From contig OY856413.1 of assembly GCA_963693085.1 (NCBI GenBank), forward strand, positions 473,807,379 through 473,871,378: 64,000 nt of DNA, given 5' to 3'. Positions 61,101 to 64,000 of this stretch are shown piece by piece. The stretch is from Alisma plantago-aquatica (Eukaryota > Streptophyta > Magnoliopsida > Alismatales > Alismataceae). Made by a program: the position numbers and the translations under genes. Under the pieces are notes generated by a model. That model was not told where the DNA came from. It did no database searches and worked only from the letters and a program-made list of their open reading frames with translations. Numbering within the stretch: the first letter of the stretch is position 1; every line of letters begins with the position of its first letter.

Positions 61101-62830
61101 AAGTTCTTATTAATGTTTTGCTTTTTTTGTAGATTATTGATGATGTAATCCTCCTTTTGAGAGACAATCCTTCACACATCAGGATGGATATGCTACTTCC
61201 TTGAGTGATTTTCATACATGTCAAACCAAATTCCATTTTCTCAATAAAATGAGATGGGTGGTACCTGGGTCTTCCCTTCGCACTTTGGGGTCATCTTGTT
61301 AGATCCTCAAGGTTACTATTTTTCTCATTCTTAGTTTGACAGGTGTTCCATGAGCTACTTTATGCACCTAGGTGATATGGAGGGCTTGATCTGTCACTTT
61401 GCTGCATCAAGGGTTTGTATTAAGTGGGTTGACCCTTTATACTTAATCATATATTCTCCTAAAATTGAGATGTATTCTTAAGTCGATGCCAAACAAGAAA
61501 AGTTGTGTATAACTATGAGTCCTTGTGAGGATGGAAATGATGACCTAGACGTGGATCTGGTGCTCAACCCTACATTGACACTTCCTTTTCCTTCATGCTC
61601 CTCTACTTCTTATTGTGGAAAAGGGAAGAAATGGTTGTTTGGGAATATCACTTCTCTCTTTGGGATAGATCTCATAAGAATATATTATGTCTCTTTATTT
61701 AATCACTCTTGTTGCTATATTTTTAACCACTTGTAGCTTACTTCCTACCTTAGCATGATGTGTCCCAATTTACATGGAGTTGATTATAAGAGATTTTGTC
61801 TTGTTGTAACATTTTCAACTTGCTACGAATGAAGAAAGAAAGATCCACTTTCCTCCTAATTGTGATTTTGACATTAAATTTGTGTCATCTTCCTTTTTTC
61901 CTTGATTTAACTATGTGGGCCTTTACAATGGCCTCACTATCTGATGTTTGGGTTGTGAAATCTTACTAGTTGATATTCTCTAATTTGGATGCATTCATTT
62001 TTCATTTGAGGATTTCCCAAATCCTTTTAAGACACTTGGAGACTAGATTCATGAAAACTTAAGAAATTAGATTGAGATGCCTATTTGAACCAATTCTACA
62101 ATTAACATAATTGTCCTATGTAAAACCTACAAAGAAATCTTCACAAACACCTCTCAAGTTTAGAGATAGATAGTGTAATGAGTGATACTCAAGAGGGGAT
62201 CCACTCATTACCAATTAAGGAATAGATCCACACTCAATCCAAACACAGGTTTTTATGATGAAGGTACTTTTTATTTCTCAAAAGTAAGATACATCAAGTA
62301 AGGTAGTAGTAGAAAATAAAATGATTATGTTATCACATTTTACTTTATTCCTCACCACGAAGGAGACAATATATAAAGAAAAATTACAACCTAAATTTAT
62401 ACAATGGACCAATTGTTGAGGGCAATCTGGACATTGTAGACTAATATTGAAATTTAAAGCATTGGTACCTATTCATTTTGAAACTTCTATCTCTATAGCC
62501 TATATCTGGGTGGTTTGGTAACAACACCCATAAAGGGGGAAATACGATAATTCATGTGTTAATAAACTAGTATATGTGCATCACATAAACTACCTAGTAA
62601 AATCAAGAGTACCAAACAATGAAAGGGTTGTTCCCAAGAGTAATGACAAAAAAGTAAATAAACATTTTTGGAGAAGATGATCAATAAAGATAAAATACAC
62701 GCCTATCATTTTTTTTCATAATAATAAAAACACATTAGTGCATGTAGATTTTACATAGATTGTGACTATTTATAGTAGGACAGAGACACCATATGATCAC
62801 GATCCAACACACCAGAGTGAAGGTAGCACA

Positions 62831-62835
<5 letters not shown>
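58131..62835. other. Unassigned AT-rich sequence, possibly an old + strand gene relic
   Basis: No domain is firmly recognised. Short + strand pieces look protein-like in places (CPYCGENAFPTKHY near 59,375 and LKYWAYEHFEYGCPTLEEKL near 60,510). The second loosely recalls plant mobile domain proteins, but this is too weak for a call. Frames at 59,100, 60,607 and 61,503 have no motif. A 34 bp direct repeat lies at 60,391-60,457. Confidence 0.3.
60391..60457. repeat. Direct repeat, two copies of about 31 bp, period 34
   Basis: TTTAGATATATTGTATTATC, then TTCTTCATTTT, starts at 60,391 and again at 60,425. It is a local duplication in AT-rich DNA. Confidence 0.9.

Positions 62836-62881
<46 letters not shown>
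62836..62881. repeat. TA microsatellite
   Basis: A pure TA tract of about 46 bp. It is bordered by GCACACCA on the left and TGGGTGC on the right, a weak inverted repeat. No inserted element is evident on either side. Confidence 0.95.
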
Positions 62882-62883
<2 letters not shown>

Positions 62884-64000
62884 GTGCAAATAGTGCACTC
62901 TGGGAGGAAATAGCGCATGCCTCTATATGGTTGTCTAGAATCACCAACACCCTAGATAATATTAATCCAATTGTATTGTATCCAAACAGAGTTGGAATAT
63001 GCAGAGTAGTACTTTATTGATTTCAAATATGTAAGAGAGCATACAAGTCCAAGGCTTGGCAGGTGGGATCAAGGACCCAAAATGATTGGGTACAATAATT
63101 TCAATAGTTTATGAAGGAAATCATAGGATACTAAGTGTCCCTTCAAAAAAGAGTTCAAAAGGTTAAAAAGATATTCCAAATCAGAATAATGCATCATCAT
63201 GACTAAATTATGGTTTAGTTAATAACTGCCCAAATCCAAATAGGGAGTATGCACCTATATTGTATCCAGGCATAAAGAGTCCATGATCAAGCCCTAGATC
63301 CTCACTAGGATATAAAAACACCTAACAATGGTTTCACATTAGATTTGGGTTATGTTATATCAAAAGAATGAAATTTTAAATATCACATTTTTATCTAGGT
63401 CGTGTTTAAGATATACAATTAACATGGATGGGTACATAATGCTTTTACGATTTCAAAATATATATTCCATAGTGTTTAGATGAATGGATAATAAGTTAGA
63501 TTTATTTAGTTTAATGTATTCATATGCATTTTGTAGTTAAAATGATTTAGAAGAAAAACATGCCCTCCCATCAGGGTTTTAATCATGATGCTTGATGAGG
63601 GTTCCAAGAAAACCAAAGTGACATTTTTTGGGAATCCATGTAAGAAAGGGTTCCAAGAAAACCAAAGTGACATTTTTTCGGAATTCATGTAAGAAGAGTA
63701 GACTATCCTATCATCATGTGACACTACAAAATAAGGAAGAGGGAGAATCATAGACCCACATTCCATCTTTTTCTAACTAGACCCTACAAGCAATACATAT
63801 ACCTTAGGTAATTGTGAAATTAGAACACGATGTATGCTGAAAAACCCAACAAGACAACCGATGAGTTGGGTTCCTTCATATCTCATGGTCTCAGTGATCC
63901 CTTCTAAAGTCTTTAGAGAGTTGAAGCATATTGTATAACTTCCCCACAATGGAATAAGGAAGGAGGAACAAAGCTCATCAATTACAATGTCATCATGCAT
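62882..64000. other. Unassigned sequence to the window edge
   Basis: No domain is seen. The - strand frames at 63,506-63,766 and 63,773-64,000 have no recognisable motif; the second is open at the window edge and could in principle continue into a gene. Confidence 0.35.
63600..63697. repeat. 49 bp tandem duplication
   Basis: Two copies of a unit beginning GGTTCCAAGAAAACC start at about 63,600 and 63,649 and differ at few positions (GGGAATCC versus CGGAATTC). No known element explains it. Confidence 0.9.

Noticed and set aside
63773..64000. 75-residue - strand frame running off the window edge
   Set aside because: No motif is visible and the length is expected by chance. It cannot be judged without the flanking sequence.

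Overview
The window is plant nuclear DNA, most likely from a large, repeat-rich genome. I see no intact host gene. Every recognisable coding region belongs to a transposable element, and the families are typically plant: Athila-type and Tekay/Del-type Ty3 elements, TNT1-94-like Ty1/copia elements, L1-type and RTE-type LINEs, a CACTA transposon, a tRNA-derived SINE and MITE-like elements sitting in TA microsatellites. Most reading frames are full of stops and frameshifts, so the elements are old. The species cannot be named from this sequence.

Layout. (1) 1-9,050: two halves of Athila-type elements facing each other. On the + strand are RT, RNase H, integrase and an ATHILA ORF-1-type gene (1-5,240). 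On the - strand are protease, gag, primer-binding site and LTR (5,246-9,050). (2) 9,290-15,310 and 31,911-32,575: a degraded - strand Ty3 element, with its long 5' LTR split by later insertions. (3) 15,311-16,310 and 30,895-31,911: one L1-type LINE, split in two by a copia element at 16,311-30,894. That copia carries three elements in the TA tract of its leader (18,739-25,858) and an RTE LINE in its integrase (28,895-29,709). The middle leader element is itself split by a complete CACTA transposon (19,556-25,328). (4) 32,576-42,660: mostly featureless AT-rich DNA with one Athila-type LTR fragment. (5) 42,661-43,692: a - strand LINE 3' end. (6) 43,693-57,979: a second copia of the same family on the - strand with both LTRs, interrupted by a 5.1 kb LTR-like insertion that contains a SINE. 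(7) 57,980-64,000: short tandem repeats and decayed sequence.

The one apparently intact gene is the seven-exon - strand gene of the CACTA element (20,751-23,323). It joins the N-terminal part of a TNP2-type transposase in frame to an Ulp1-like cysteine peptidase with its catalytic residues present. The clearest unexplained signals are pairs of near-palindromic words about 22 bp apart in Athila LTR and spacer DNA, and two hairpins in the copia family that show compensatory base changes between copies.

All calls rest on reading the sequence by eye. No alignment or database search was run, and boundaries given as approximate should be treated that way.
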